Assembly: GCA_965204875.1 (NCBI GenBank)
Contig: OZ242020.1
Coordinates: forward strand, 2,852,001-2,916,000
Source: Aldehydirespirator sp965204875
GTDB lineage: Bacteria > Actinomycetota > Acidimicrobiia > Acidimicrobiales > Aldehydirespiratoraceae
Length of the DNA: 64,000 nt
Reading direction: 5' to 3'
The notes under the pieces are model-generated. The model did not search any database, was not told where the DNA came from, and was given only the letters and a program-made list of their open reading frames with translations. Made by a program: the position numbers and the translations under genes. This document shows, piece by piece, positions 49,956-58,682 of this stretch. The first letter of the stretch is position 1, and each line of letters opens with the position of its first letter.

Positions 49956-50591
49956 TCAGCCCGCCTCGTCGATGAGGCCCACAGCCCCGTCGTCGCGGCG
50001 GTACACGACCGCGGCGCGCCCGGTGGCGGAGTTGATGAAGAAGAAGAAGCCGTGCCCCAGCAGGTCCATCTTCAACGCCGCCTCGGCCGCAGTGAGCGGC
50101 CCGAGATGGAACCGTTTGGTCTTGACGATCCGCAACTCGGGGTCGTCCTCGGGCTCGCCCTCCGGGTCGGCCTGCGGCTCGTCGCGGGGGGCGGTCTGCG
50201 AGGCAACCTGCGGTCTCGTGCCATCGACGGCGCCATCGCTGCGGCCGGTGACGGCGCCCGCGCCGCGGATCGTGGCGCCGCCGCCGTGGTGGCGCTTCTG
50301 CAGCCGGGTGCGCAGCTTGCGGATCTGGCGCTCGAGCTTGGCCTCGGCGAGATCCACGGCGGTGAACGCATCGGGGGCGTTGACCTTGCAGCGCAGGCGG
50401 TGGCCGTGGCCGGTGAGGGTCACCTCGCACGTCTCGCGGTCGACGATGCGGCTGTTGCGGGCCTCGTCGAAGTGCACCTCGGCGACGTCGAGCTGATCCA
50501 TGAAGCGGTCGAGCTGCCCGATCTTGGCCCGCACGACCGCCTCGAGACCTTCGGTGACCGCGGTGTGCCGGCTGCTGATCATTACCTCCAT
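49956..50591 (-). CDS. hpf: Long-form ribosome hibernation promoting factor
   Basis: 211 aa from ATG 50591, with GGGAGG a few bases upstream; a longer frame to 50627 is unnecessary. Residues 1-100 are the ribosome-binding S30AE domain (MEVMISSRHTAVTEGLEAVV, VNAPDAFTAVDLAEAKLERQ). A ~50-residue charged linker leads to the C-terminal dimerisation domain (IVKTKRFHLGPLTAAEAALK, GHGFFFFINSATGRAAVVYR). It makes 100S ribosome dimers in stationary phase. Upstream of secA as in many actinobacteria. Confidence 0.93.
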   Translation of the reverse strand: MEVMISSRHTAVTEGLEAVVRAKIGQLDRFMDQLDVAEVHFDEARNSRIVDRETCEVTLTGHGHRLRCKVNAPDAFTAVDLAEAKLERQIRKLRTRLQKRHHGGGATIRGAGAVTGRSDGAVDGTRPQVASQTAPRDEPQADPEGEPEDDPELRIVKTKRFHLGPLTAAEAALKMDLLGHGFFFFINSATGRAAVVYRRDDGAVGLIDEAG

Positions 50592-50727
50592 TTTCACCCT
50601 CCCTGCCCTGTGCGAAGTGACCGTCATGGTAGAGGTCGAGCCGCGCTTGTCACCGCGGCGACATCACCGGACCCCCGAGCAGCGCGCCAGCGGCAAGAGA
50701 CCGAGCCGCGGTCACTGTCGCAGCCGC

Positions 50728-51300
50728 CTAGCCACCGCCCACGCCGCGCAGACCGGCGGGCACAGGCCGAGCCACGGTCGCCACCGCGGCCACGACGGAC
50801 TGCGCACCGCGCCGGCGCAGCGCCGCGGCCGCGACCCGCAGCGTCGAGCCGGTGGTGCAGACGTCGTCGACGAGCAGCACCCGAGCAGCCACCGGGCGGC
50901 CCGTGGCGCGCAGTTCCGGACCTTCAAGCCTCCCAGAGCGGTGGCGCGATGTCTGGGGAAGGTTGTCGAGCCGGCGCAGCGTTCTGCGGACCGGCAGGCG
51001 CAGGCGCCGCGCCACCGCGCGTGCCAGCAGCTCGGCCGGGTCGAAGCCCCGCTCGCGGCGGTGCGAGGGGCTGCAGGGAACCCATGTGACGAGATCCGCG
51101 TCCGGCACCACCAACGCCAGACGGTCGGCGATGGTGGTGACCACCGAGGTGGAGCGGCCGTACTTGAGGGCTCGGACGACATCGGCTGCGGAGCCCTCAT
51201 GGACCCATCCGGCCGCGACGGCCTCCACGCCCTCGATGAGCCGCCCGTCAGGCATCGGAGCAGGCGGCACCCGGCCCTCCGCGACTGCGTGCCAGCTCAC
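50728..51300 (-). CDS. ComF-family phosphoribosyltransferase-like protein
   Basis: 190 aa from GTG 51300. PRPP-binding-type motif VLLVDDVCTTGSTLRVAAAAL, plus WVPCSPSHRRERGFDPAELLARAVARRL typical of ComF. The N-terminal four-cysteine zinc finger present in many ComF proteins is missing, so this is the short form or truncated. ComF functions in DNA uptake in competent bacteria, but most members have unknown roles. Followed by hpf on the same strand, about 140 bp apart. Confidence 0.85.
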   Translation of the reverse strand: MSWHAVAEGRVPPAPMPDGRLIEGVEAVAAGWVHEGSAADVVRALKYGRSTSVVTTIADRLALVVPDADLVTWVPCSPSHRRERGFDPAELLARAVARRLRLPVRRTLRRLDNLPQTSRHRSGRLEGPELRATGRPVAARVLLVDDVCTTGSTLRVAAAALRRRGAQSVVAAVATVARPVPAGLRGVGGG

Positions 51301-51385
51301 GACGATTATTCTTCATATAATCAAATATAATCTAAAATAATAGCAATAGCCTCACTCCGCAAGGATCGAGCCTGGCGAGATGGGC
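51301..51385. other. AT-rich patch between comF and an epimerase gene
   Basis: In an otherwise GC-rich region, about 45 bp (51305-51350) are nearly all A/T, with GATTATAT repeated twice on the minus strand. It probably holds the comF promoter; a TA-rich unwinding or protein-binding site is also possible. Confidence 0.45.
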
Positions 51386-52396
51386 CTAGATGCCCGCGTC
51401 CTCCTCGCTGATATGGCCGGCGTCGCGCAGCCAGGCGACCGTGTCCGACAGGGTCTCGGACACGGGCCGCAGCGCCACCGAAGTGTCCTCGACGGTGAAG
51501 GAGTCGGCGCCCGCACGCGTGTTGAACATGTACTCGACCCCCTCGGAGGTGAGCACCAGATCACGGCCGAAGCGGCGGGCCGCGTCCCCTGCCCGACCCC
51601 ACAGCCGGAACACCGCCTTGGGGATCGCGACCGACTTGAGCTCGCGGCCCGTCACTTCGCGCAGCAGCGCGAGCAACTCCTCGGAGCTGAGGTGGTGCCC
51701 GAACATCACGTAGCGCCTGGGCCCCCTGCCGGGGCGCATGGCGGCGGCGACCACCGCGGCAACGTCGCGCACGTCCACCAGCGTCAGCGTGTAGCCCTGC
51801 GAGCGGGGGAACGGCTTGGTCAGCCAGAGCTTCACCGGCTCCAGCTGTGTGGATCCGCCCCAGTCATCGGGCCCCACCACCATTCCCGGATAGACGATCA
51901 CCAAGCTGCGCCCCGAGGCCTGGTAGCGGCGTGCCAGCTGCTCGCACTGCGCCTTGGTGCGGGCGTAGGGCGACTTGGCCGTGCCCACGGGGTGCTCGCC
52001 GGTGACGGGATCGGTGGTGAAGGGGAAGAGAGCCGCCGCGCTCGACACGTGCACGACCGGATCGCAGCCTGCGTCCGCCGCCGCGCCCAGCACGTTGAGC
52101 GCCCCGGCGAAGTTGGTGCTCTCGATGGCGTCCTCGCTGCTGGGGTCCGTTCCCACCACCGCGGCGGCATGCACCACAGCGTCGCAGCCGGCGACCGCGC
52201 CCGTCACTGCCTCGGCGTCGGTGACGTCTCCGTGGAGCACCTCGAGGGCGTCGAGGTCCACGCCGACCCTGGCGGTGACCGACTCGAGCTTGGCGGGCGT
52301 CCGCACCAGCGCCGTGACCGTGTGGCCCGCGTCCTGCAGCGCCCTGGCCGCATGGGAGCCGACGAAGCCGGTCGCGCCGGTGACCAGCACCCTCAC
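51386..52396 (-). CDS. NAD-dependent epimerase/dehydratase-type (extended SDR) protein
   Basis: 336 aa. Rossmann fold start MRVLVTGATGFVGSHAARAL with GxxGxxG, VVHAAAVVG, catalytic Ser in HVSSAAALFP and YxxxK in SPYARTKAQCEQLA. The YVMFGHHLSSEELLALL region resembles dihydroflavonol-reductase/3-beta-HSD-like members. Substrate unknown. Last gene of a three-gene minus-strand run with an SDR and an LLM oxidoreductase; the set suggests a small oxidative pathway. Confidence 0.85.
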   Translation of the reverse strand: MRVLVTGATGFVGSHAARALQDAGHTVTALVRTPAKLESVTARVGVDLDALEVLHGDVTDAEAVTGAVAGCDAVVHAAAVVGTDPSSEDAIESTNFAGALNVLGAAADAGCDPVVHVSSAAALFPFTTDPVTGEHPVGTAKSPYARTKAQCEQLARRYQASGRSLVIVYPGMVVGPDDWGGSTQLEPVKLWLTKPFPRSQGYTLTLVDVRDVAAVVAAAMRPGRGPRRYVMFGHHLSSEELLALLREVTGRELKSVAIPKAVFRLWGRAGDAARRFGRDLVLTSEGVEYMFNTRAGADSFTVEDTSVALRPVSETLSDTVAWLRDAGHISEEDAGI

Positions 52397-52532
52397 TTGC
52401 CGTCGCCCTCCCCCACCGGGTTGGCGTGCCGGTCAGCCGAGCGGTTCACCGGCCGATCCACGATCTGTGCGGCGAGCCACCCCCGATGGCATGCCGACCG
52501 CAAGGGCGCGCGAGCCGCCGGCCGATCCACGG

Positions 52533-53432
52533 TCAGGCTGGGGTCGGCTCGGACTCGCCGAGCAGCGTGTCGAGGATCCCGCCGCTGCCGGCCGGCGCGC
52601 CCTTGGCCTCGATGCCGCGGTGGCGCTCGGCCACGGCAGCGTCGAAGTCGCCGTCGGTGAACAGCCAGAAGCGGTCGGCGACGATGGCGTCCAGCACCAT
52701 GTCGGCTGCGATCGAGGGGTGCATCGCACCGCTGTACACCTCGCGCACGGCGGCCCTGAGCTCGGACTCGGCCTCACCGGCGACCGCACCGGCCAGCGTG
52801 CCAGCGGTGTCGTCGAGGAGCCGCTCGGGACGGTTGCGCTCGGAGTCCAGGATGTTGGTGGCCACCAGGCCCGGGCACAGGCAGGTGACGCCCACACCGG
52901 TCCCGGCCGCGGCCATCTCGGCGTGCAGGGTCTCGCTCAGCGCCACGACGCCATGCTTGGACACGTTGTAGGGGCCGGTGCCGGGCGAGGAGATGTGACC
53001 GAGCACGGAAGCGGTGTTGACGACGTGTCCCGAGCCCCGCTCGATCATGGCACCCAGGAACGCCCTGCAGCCGTGGATGACCCCCCAGAGGTTCACGCCC
53101 AGGCACCACTCCCAGGTCTTGAGCGATGCCTCGGCGATGGCGCCCACACCGGCCACGCCGGCGTTGTTGCACAGCACGTCCGCGGGGCCGTAGAGGCGCA
53201 CCGTGGCGTCGCGCAATGCCTCCACGGACTGCCACGACGACACATCGCACACAACGGCCCGGCAATCGCCCCCGGCGGCTCTGATGCCCTCGGCCGTCTC
53301 CAGCAGGGGCGGCTCCTCCACGTCGGCCAGGACCACGCGCATGGACTCGGCCGCCAGGCGCCTGCCCAGCGCCTGACCGATGCCGCTGGCGGCTCCCGTG
53401 ACGACGGCGACCCGGCCCTTGAGATCCTCCAT
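52533..53432 (-). CDS. Short-chain dehydrogenase/reductase
   Basis: 299 aa. Classical SDR: TGAASGIGQALG cofactor motif with acidic VLADVEE (NAD preference likely), LCNNAGVAG, catalytic Ser in NTASVLGHISS and YNVSK near residue 160. A C-terminal extension of ~50 residues goes beyond the usual 250. It starts 12 bp after the LLM gene stop, so they are co-transcribed. Substrate not assignable. Confidence 0.88.
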   Translation of the reverse strand: MEDLKGRVAVVTGAASGIGQALGRRLAAESMRVVLADVEEPPLLETAEGIRAAGGDCRAVVCDVSSWQSVEALRDATVRLYGPADVLCNNAGVAGVGAIAEASLKTWEWCLGVNLWGVIHGCRAFLGAMIERGSGHVVNTASVLGHISSPGTGPYNVSKHGVVALSETLHAEMAAAGTGVGVTCLCPGLVATNILDSERNRPERLLDDTAGTLAGAVAGEAESELRAAVREVYSGAMHPSIAADMVLDAIVADRFWLFTDGDFDAAVAERHRGIEAKGAPAGSGGILDTLLGESEPTPA

Positions 53433-53444
53433 CGTGGCGCCCCG

Positions 53445-54326
53445 CTAACCGGCGGCCGGGCCGGGCGCCAGCGCCGCCAGCGCCTCGCAGTCAACCGCGC
53501 GAACACCCTCGGTGGGGTGCAGCGCCTGTATGCAGACCTGCGTAGCGCCCGCGTCGGCGTGCTCGGCCAGCCGCCGCTCGATCGCGTCCACGTCGCCCCA
53601 GGCGACCATGGCGTCCACGAAGCGGTCCGAGGGGCCGTCGATGTCGTCGTCGTCGAAGCCCAGGCGCTTCCAGCAGGCGCGGTATCCGGGGGCGCGCGTG
53701 TAGAACTTCATGACCTTGCCACCGGTGGCTCGGGCCTGCTCGGCGTCTTCCGTGAGCATCACCTTCTGCTCGACGCAGAGCAGTGCATCGGCGCCCATCA
53801 CCGAGCGGGCGAAGGCGGTGTGCTCGGGCGTGGTGTTGTAGGGGTGGGCGCCGGCGGTGCGCTCGGCTGCGAGTTCGAGCATCCGCGGCCCGAGCGCGGC
53901 CAGCACCAGCGGCGGCGGCTCCGGCGGCGGCACGGCGGTGTAGGGCGAGGCCTCCATGTCGTCGAGGTAGCCGCGCATGAAGCTGAGCGGCTTGTCGTAG
54001 GGGATGCCGCGCACCTTGCTCACGATCACCGGGCTCGACACGCCGAGTCCCAGCGTGAAGCGCCCGCCGGTCTGTTCGGCCACCGTGTGCGCTCCCTGCT
54101 TCATCGAGCCGGGGTGGCGGTTGTAGACGTTGGCTATGCCAGTGGCCAGGCGGAGGGTCGAGGTGGCCGCGCCGAGATGCGCCGCCAGCGCGAAGGGGTC
54201 TCGCCCGAAGGTCTCGCCCAGCCACAGCTGCGAATAGCCGAGTCGCTCGACCCTCGCGGCCAGGGCCGCCGCCTCCGCCGCGCCCAGGGTCTCGGGGGCT
54301 GCCCAGCATCCCCGCTCGACGCCCAT
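53445..54326 (-). CDS. LLM-class (probably F420-dependent) oxidoreductase
   Basis: 293 aa from ATG 54326 with GGGGAG upstream. Luciferase-like TIM barrel: LGYSQLWLGETFGRDPFALA, TSTLRLATGIANVYNRHPGSM, GRFTLGLGVSSPVIV and PPLVLAALGPRMLELAAERT match actinobacterial F420-using members. The F420 assignment is by family. First gene of the LLM-SDR-epimerase run. Confidence 0.87.
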   Translation of the reverse strand: MGVERGCWAAPETLGAAEAAALAARVERLGYSQLWLGETFGRDPFALAAHLGAATSTLRLATGIANVYNRHPGSMKQGAHTVAEQTGGRFTLGLGVSSPVIVSKVRGIPYDKPLSFMRGYLDDMEASPYTAVPPPEPPPLVLAALGPRMLELAAERTAGAHPYNTTPEHTAFARSVMGADALLCVEQKVMLTEDAEQARATGGKVMKFYTRAPGYRACWKRLGFDDDDIDGPSDRFVDAMVAWGDVDAIERRLAEHADAGATQVCIQALHPTEGVRAVDCEALAALAPGPAAG

Positions 54327-54478
54327 CCGGATCTCCCCTCGCCGTTTCGCCCGGTTACGGCGGTTACCGTAACGGCACCATCACCCGCCATGCACGCACC
54401 CGCCATACCCGCCGCCGGTGTCCTCTGCGGCCCGCAGGAGAGCGCTGCCGCAGGCGCTGTGCCCCACCCCCTACCGCC

Positions 54479-55375
54479 ATGAACGCCTCTGGACTTCTTC
54501 GCTGCCGGCAAGAGAGCGCTGCCAGGATCTCGCTCACGTCAATCCTGCCATCGGTCCTGCTGATGATGATCTTGCTGGCGACCGGTTGTACCGCGGACGG
54601 CGATCCCAACACTGGGGCAAGCGACACTGGGGCAAGCGGAACAGGCACCTCGCTAGCGGCGACCGCCTCGACGGCAAGCCCGGACCCTGCGGCGACCGAG
54701 ACGACGGCGGACACGCCCGCAACGGTGCCCGCCGTCACAACAACCGCCGCTTCCGACCCCGATGCTCCCGCCACCGCCACAAACGACCCGACTCCGACCC
54801 CCGCTGTCACAACCGGCGCCGCGACCCCGAGTCCCACAATCACAACGACGACCGCCGCAACCGCCACCACAACCACTACTGCCACGACCGAGCCCCCGGC
54901 CTCCACAACGGCAGCGCCACCGACCACCACCGCGGCACCATCCACAACGGCAGCACCATCCACAACGGCAGCGCCACCGACCACCACCGCGGCACCATCC
55001 ACAACGGCAGCACCATCAACCACCACCGTCACAACCACCACCGTCACAACCGCCGCAGTCACGACCACTACCGCCGCGCCCTCCACAACGGCTAGGGCCA
55101 CGACAACCACGACCACAACCGCGCCGCTGGAGCCGCGGATCGACGGGTTCTCCGTGTTCGTCGAGGCCACTTGCGACGTCTGCCACCGCGCCGGCGGCGA
55201 GGGCGCCGACCTGGGATCGTCGACTCTGGACATTGCCAAGGTCACCGAAGTGATCCGCTTCGGCATCCCGGGCACGCGGATGGAGGGGTGGGACTTCGAG
55301 CCGAAGCCGCCCGGTCTCACCCGCTCCGAGATCGATGCCCTCGTCGACTACGTGATGAGCCTGCGCAACAACTGA
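54479..55375 (+). CDS. Lipid-anchored c-type cytochrome with long Thr-rich linker
   Basis: 298 aa. Signal segment SVLLMMILLATGC is a clear lipobox. Residues ~40-220 are Thr/Ala/Pro repeats (about 180 residues, partly perfect TTAAPST units). A small C-terminal cytochrome domain follows: heme motif CDVCHRAGGEGADLG and a likely axial Met in PGTRMEGWDF. One heme, outside the membrane on a long, probably O-glycosylated stalk. Convergent with a PQQ-type dehydrogenase gene 72 bp away; it could accept that enzyme's electrons (inference). Confidence 0.78.
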   Translation: MNASGLLRCRQESAARISLTSILPSVLLMMILLATGCTADGDPNTGASDTGASGTGTSLAATASTASPDPAATETTADTPATVPAVTTTAASDPDAPATATNDPTPTPAVTTGAATPSPTITTTTAATATTTTTATTEPPASTTAAPPTTTAAPSTTAAPSTTAAPPTTTAAPSTTAAPSTTTVTTTTVTTAAVTTTTAAPSTTARATTTTTTTAPLEPRIDGFSVFVEATCDVCHRAGGEGADLGSSTLDIAKVTEVIRFGIPGTRMEGWDFEPKPPGLTRSEIDALVDYVMSLRNN

Positions 55376-55447
55376 CCGGCACGGCTTCGACCGTCGCTCA
55401 GCACGGCACACGGGGCCCGTGTGTGGATCCAACCCGGCGAAGCCCGC

Positions 55448-57210
55448 TCAGGTGTCAGGCACCACTTTCCAGACCTCCCAGCGGCCCAGCACGTACAGCT
55501 CGCCGTGCCCGTCCACCCCGAAGGACCACACATACCGCGGCCGCTCCACGGCCCGCGACCAGTCATAGTGCTGCGTCACCGCCCCGTCGTAGAGGAAGGT
55601 GCGGATCCAGTCGCCGGTGAAGTCGGAGTAGAAGTACCGGCCGACCATCTCGGGGATGGCCGAGCCCCGGTAGACGTAGCCGCCGATGACCGACACGCCG
55701 ACGTCACGGGTGTACTCCACCTGTGGCAGGAACAGGCCCGTCCTGTCACACGACCCGGGGTCCAGGCACTGCGAGCCCTCCAGCACGTTCCAGCCGTAGT
55801 TGATGCCGGCGGTGGCCGCATCCGCCACATTCACCTCCTCGCGCAGCTCCTGGCCCACGTCACCGATGTAGATCCGTCCCTCGTCGAAGCTGAACCTCCA
55901 CGGGTTGCGAAGCCCGTACGCCCACACCTCGGGCAGGCCGACCGAAGAGTCCGCGAAGGGGTTGCCGGGCGGGATGGCGTAAGGGTCCCCGCGATCGACG
56001 TCGATGCGGACGATGGTGCCCAGCTCGCTGGACGGGTTCTGGCCGTGCCCGAACGGGTCGTCGAGCCCTCCGCCGTCGCCGACCGCTATGTAGAGGTAGC
56101 CGCCGGGGCCGAACTGGAGCTGCCCGCCCTTGTGGGTGGGCGAGGTGGGGCGCTGCTCGAAGGTGATGATGCGGCGGGCGCTGCCGACATCCGCTCGGTC
56201 CGGGTCGCCGGCCTGCACCCGGTACTCGTAAACGGCGCTGTGGCCGTCGAGGTCGGTGTAGAACACATAGAACCTGCCGTTGCGGGCGTAGTCCGGGTGG
56301 AAGGCCATGCCGAGCATGCCCCGCTCCGAGCTGTCCTTGCGGACCAGGCCCTGAATGTCCAGGAAGGGCTCCGGCAGGAAGGCCCCGTCCGAGATGATCC
56401 GGATCAGGCCGTCCTTGAGCACCAGGAAGAGACGGTCGTCGCCATCGGGCGCCTGCAGGTCCGTCGTGCCGCCGGTGATCCGGTCCGCCACCAGCTCCAG
56501 CCGCCACGGCACGGCCAGGGGCTCGACGGGCTCGAGCTCCAGCGCCCGCACCAGAACGACGCCATCTGCTCCCGCGACACCGGATCCAACGGACAGAAAC
56601 GATCCACACCCCTACGACAACCCCTAGTGATCCCCGCCGCACGCAACGCATTGATACTCGCCTCATGAACACCGGAATCATCAACAAAAAAGTCCTCATC
56701 AGCAGCCGGCAACCCCAAGGCCCGCACCAGAAACGACGCCATCTGCTCCCGAGACACCGGATCCAACGGACAGAAACGATCCGCACCCCTACGACAACCC
56801 CTAGTGATCCCCGCCGCACGCAACGCATTGATACTCGCCTCATGAACACCGGAATCATCAACAAAAAAGTCCTCATCAGCAGCCGGCAACCCCAAGGCCC
56901 GCACCAGAAACGACGCCATCTGCTCCCGAGACACCGGATCCAACGGACAGAAACGATCCGCACCCCTACGACAACCCCTAGTGATCCCCGCCGCTGCGAT
57001 GGCCTCGATGTTGGCCTCGTGGGCGCTGCCGTTGTCGTCGGAGAACGTGCCGCCGGGGTACTGCAGTTCCTGTGCCCGATCCTGGTCCTGGGTCTGAGCC
57101 TGGGTCTGTGCCGCGACCGCGGGCGCGCCGAGTGCGAGCGCCGCGGCGGCGACCGCTAGCAGCGCCGGCGCGGCTCGCCGACCGCGCCTGGGGCGTGAGC
57201 ATGAACTCAT
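55448..57210 (-). pseudogene. Secreted S-layer-like repeat / PQQ-type sugar dehydrogenase, frameshifted
   Basis: N-terminal frame from ATG 57210: signal peptide (ALLAVAAAALALGAPAVAAQ), then three S-layer-like repeats (GCRRGADRFCPLDPVSREQM). In the third, GTTTC of the sister copies is GTTC, a one-base loss near 56555, after which the frame shifts. The other frame then continues MRALELEPVEPLAVPWRLEL through a six-bladed GSDH/Asd-type PQQ dehydrogenase domain (GMLGMAFHPDYARNGRFYVF, HKGGQLQFGPGGYLYIAVGD, VWAYGLRNPWRFSF, GINYGWNVLEG) to stop 55448. Undoing the single-base loss gives one ~587-aa envelope dehydrogenase. It may be a real mutation, a switch or a sequence error. Confidence 0.75.
56545..57000. 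repeat. 177-bp tandem repeats coding the S-layer-like module
   Basis: Repeat starts (CCCGCACCAG) lie at 56545, 56721 and 56898: spacings 176 and 177, the shorter one holding the frameshift. Units encode 59 residues and are almost identical at DNA level, so they are recently amplified and prone to slippage or recombination. Confidence 0.88.
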
Positions 57211-57235
57211 TGCAGCGCCGGTGCCCACGGGCGAT

Positions 57236-58669
57236 TCAGTACCGGTAGTCGTCGGGCTTGTAGGGGCCGCCGGGGTCGACCCCGAGGTAGCCGGCCTGCT
57301 CGGGAGTGAGCCTCGTGAGGCGCACGCCGAGGGCGTCGAGGTGCAGCCGGGCGACCTCCTCGTCGAGGCGGCGCGGCAGCGTGGTCACGCCGACCGGCAG
57401 CGAAGCGGCGTTGGCGTGCAGCTCCATCTGGGCGAGCACCTGGTTGGTGAAGCTGCAGGACATCACGAAGCTGGGATGCCCGGTGGCGTTGCCGAGGTTC
57501 AGCAGGCGCCCCTCGGACAGGACCAGCACGGAGTGGCCGTCGCCGAAGACGTACTCGTCCACCTGCGGCTTGATGTTGACCCTGCGCACGTCGGACATGC
57601 GGTTGAGCCCGGCGACGTCGACCTCGTTGTCGAAGTGGCCGATGTTGCCCACCACGGCCTGGTGCTTCATGCGGGCCATGTGGCCGGCGCTGATCACGCC
57701 CGCGTTGCCCGTGGCCGTGACGAAGACGTCCGCCGCGGACACCACCGCCTCGAGGGTGTTGACCTCGTAGCCCTCCATGGCGGCCTGCAGCGCGCAGATC
57801 GGGTCGATCTCGGTGATTATCACCCTGGCCCCCTGGCCGCGCAGAGCCGCCGCGCAGCCCTTGCCCACGTCCCCGAAGCCGCAGACCACCGCCACCTTGC
57901 CGCCGATCATCACGTCGGTGGCGCGGTTGATCCCGTCGAGCAGCGAGTGCCGGCAGCCGTAGAGGTTGTCGAACTTGGACTTCGTGACGGAGTCGTTCAC
58001 GTTGATCGCCGGGAACAGCAGCTCGCCCCGCTCACGCATCTGCTGCAGCCGCATGACGCCGGTGGTCGTCTCCTCGGACACGCCGCGCACCCCGGCGGCG
58101 ACCCGTGCGAAGAACCCCGGATCGCCCGAGGCGATGGCTCGCAGCCGCTCCAGGAAGACCGCCCACTCCTCGGGGTCGTCGTCTGTGGCCTCGGGCACCG
58201 CGCCGGCGCGCTCGAACTCCCAGCCCCTGTGAACCATGAGGGTGGCGTCGCCGCCGTCATCGAGGATCAGGGTCGGGCCGGCGCCTTCGGGCCAGCGCAG
58301 GATCTGCTCGGTCGCCCACCAGTACTCCTCAAGCGTCTCGCCCTTCCAGGCGAACACCGGCACCCCGGCGGGTTCCGTGGCGGTGCCGTGCGGTCCGACC
58401 GCGACCGCGGCGGCGGCGTGGTCCTGGGTGGAGAAGATGTTGCAGCTGGCCCAGCGCACCTGCGCCCCGAGAGCGGTGAGCGTCTCGATGAGAACGGCGG
58501 TCTGGACCGTCATGTGCAGCGATCCGGCGATGCGCGCGCCCGCTAGGGGCTGCTCGTCGTAGTAGCGGCCGCGCAGAGCCATCAGCCCGGGCATCTCGTT
58601 CTCGGCAAGGCGGATCTCGGCGCGCCCGAACGGCGCCAGCGCGAGGTCGGCCACGCGCCCTTCACCCAT
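57236..58669 (-). CDS. sahH: S-adenosylhomocysteine hydrolase
   Basis: 477 aa from ATG 58669; the long frame beyond it is a shadow of manA. Cleaves SAH to adenosine and homocysteine using bound NAD, relieving methyltransferase inhibition. Signatures: GSLHMTVQTAVLIETLTALG, ASCNIFSTQDHAAAA, INVNDSVTKSKFDNLYGCRH, VCGFGDVGKGCAAALRGQGA (NAD loop), NIGHFDNEVDV and the C-terminal KPDDYRY. A TAGGAT box 7 nt upstream overlaps the manA stop codon. Confidence 0.97.
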   Translation of the reverse strand: MGEGRVADLALAPFGRAEIRLAENEMPGLMALRGRYYDEQPLAGARIAGSLHMTVQTAVLIETLTALGAQVRWASCNIFSTQDHAAAAVAVGPHGTATEPAGVPVFAWKGETLEEYWWATEQILRWPEGAGPTLILDDGGDATLMVHRGWEFERAGAVPEATDDDPEEWAVFLERLRAIASGDPGFFARVAAGVRGVSEETTTGVMRLQQMRERGELLFPAINVNDSVTKSKFDNLYGCRHSLLDGINRATDVMIGGKVAVVCGFGDVGKGCAAALRGQGARVIITEIDPICALQAAMEGYEVNTLEAVVSAADVFVTATGNAGVISAGHMARMKHQAVVGNIGHFDNEVDVAGLNRMSDVRRVNIKPQVDEYVFGDGHSVLVLSEGRLLNLGNATGHPSFVMSCSFTNQVLAQMELHANAASLPVGVTTLPRRLDEEVARLHLDALGVRLTRLTPEQAGYLGVDPGGPYKPDDYRY

Positions 58670-58676
58670 GCGGGCG

Positions 58677-58682
58677 ATCCTA
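58677..58682 (-). promoter_or_regulatory. -10 box TAGGAT for leaderless sahH
   Basis: On the minus strand TAGGAT ends 7 nt before the sahH ATG; its first three bases are the manA stop codon TAG. No Shine-Dalgarno is present. Confidence 0.5.
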
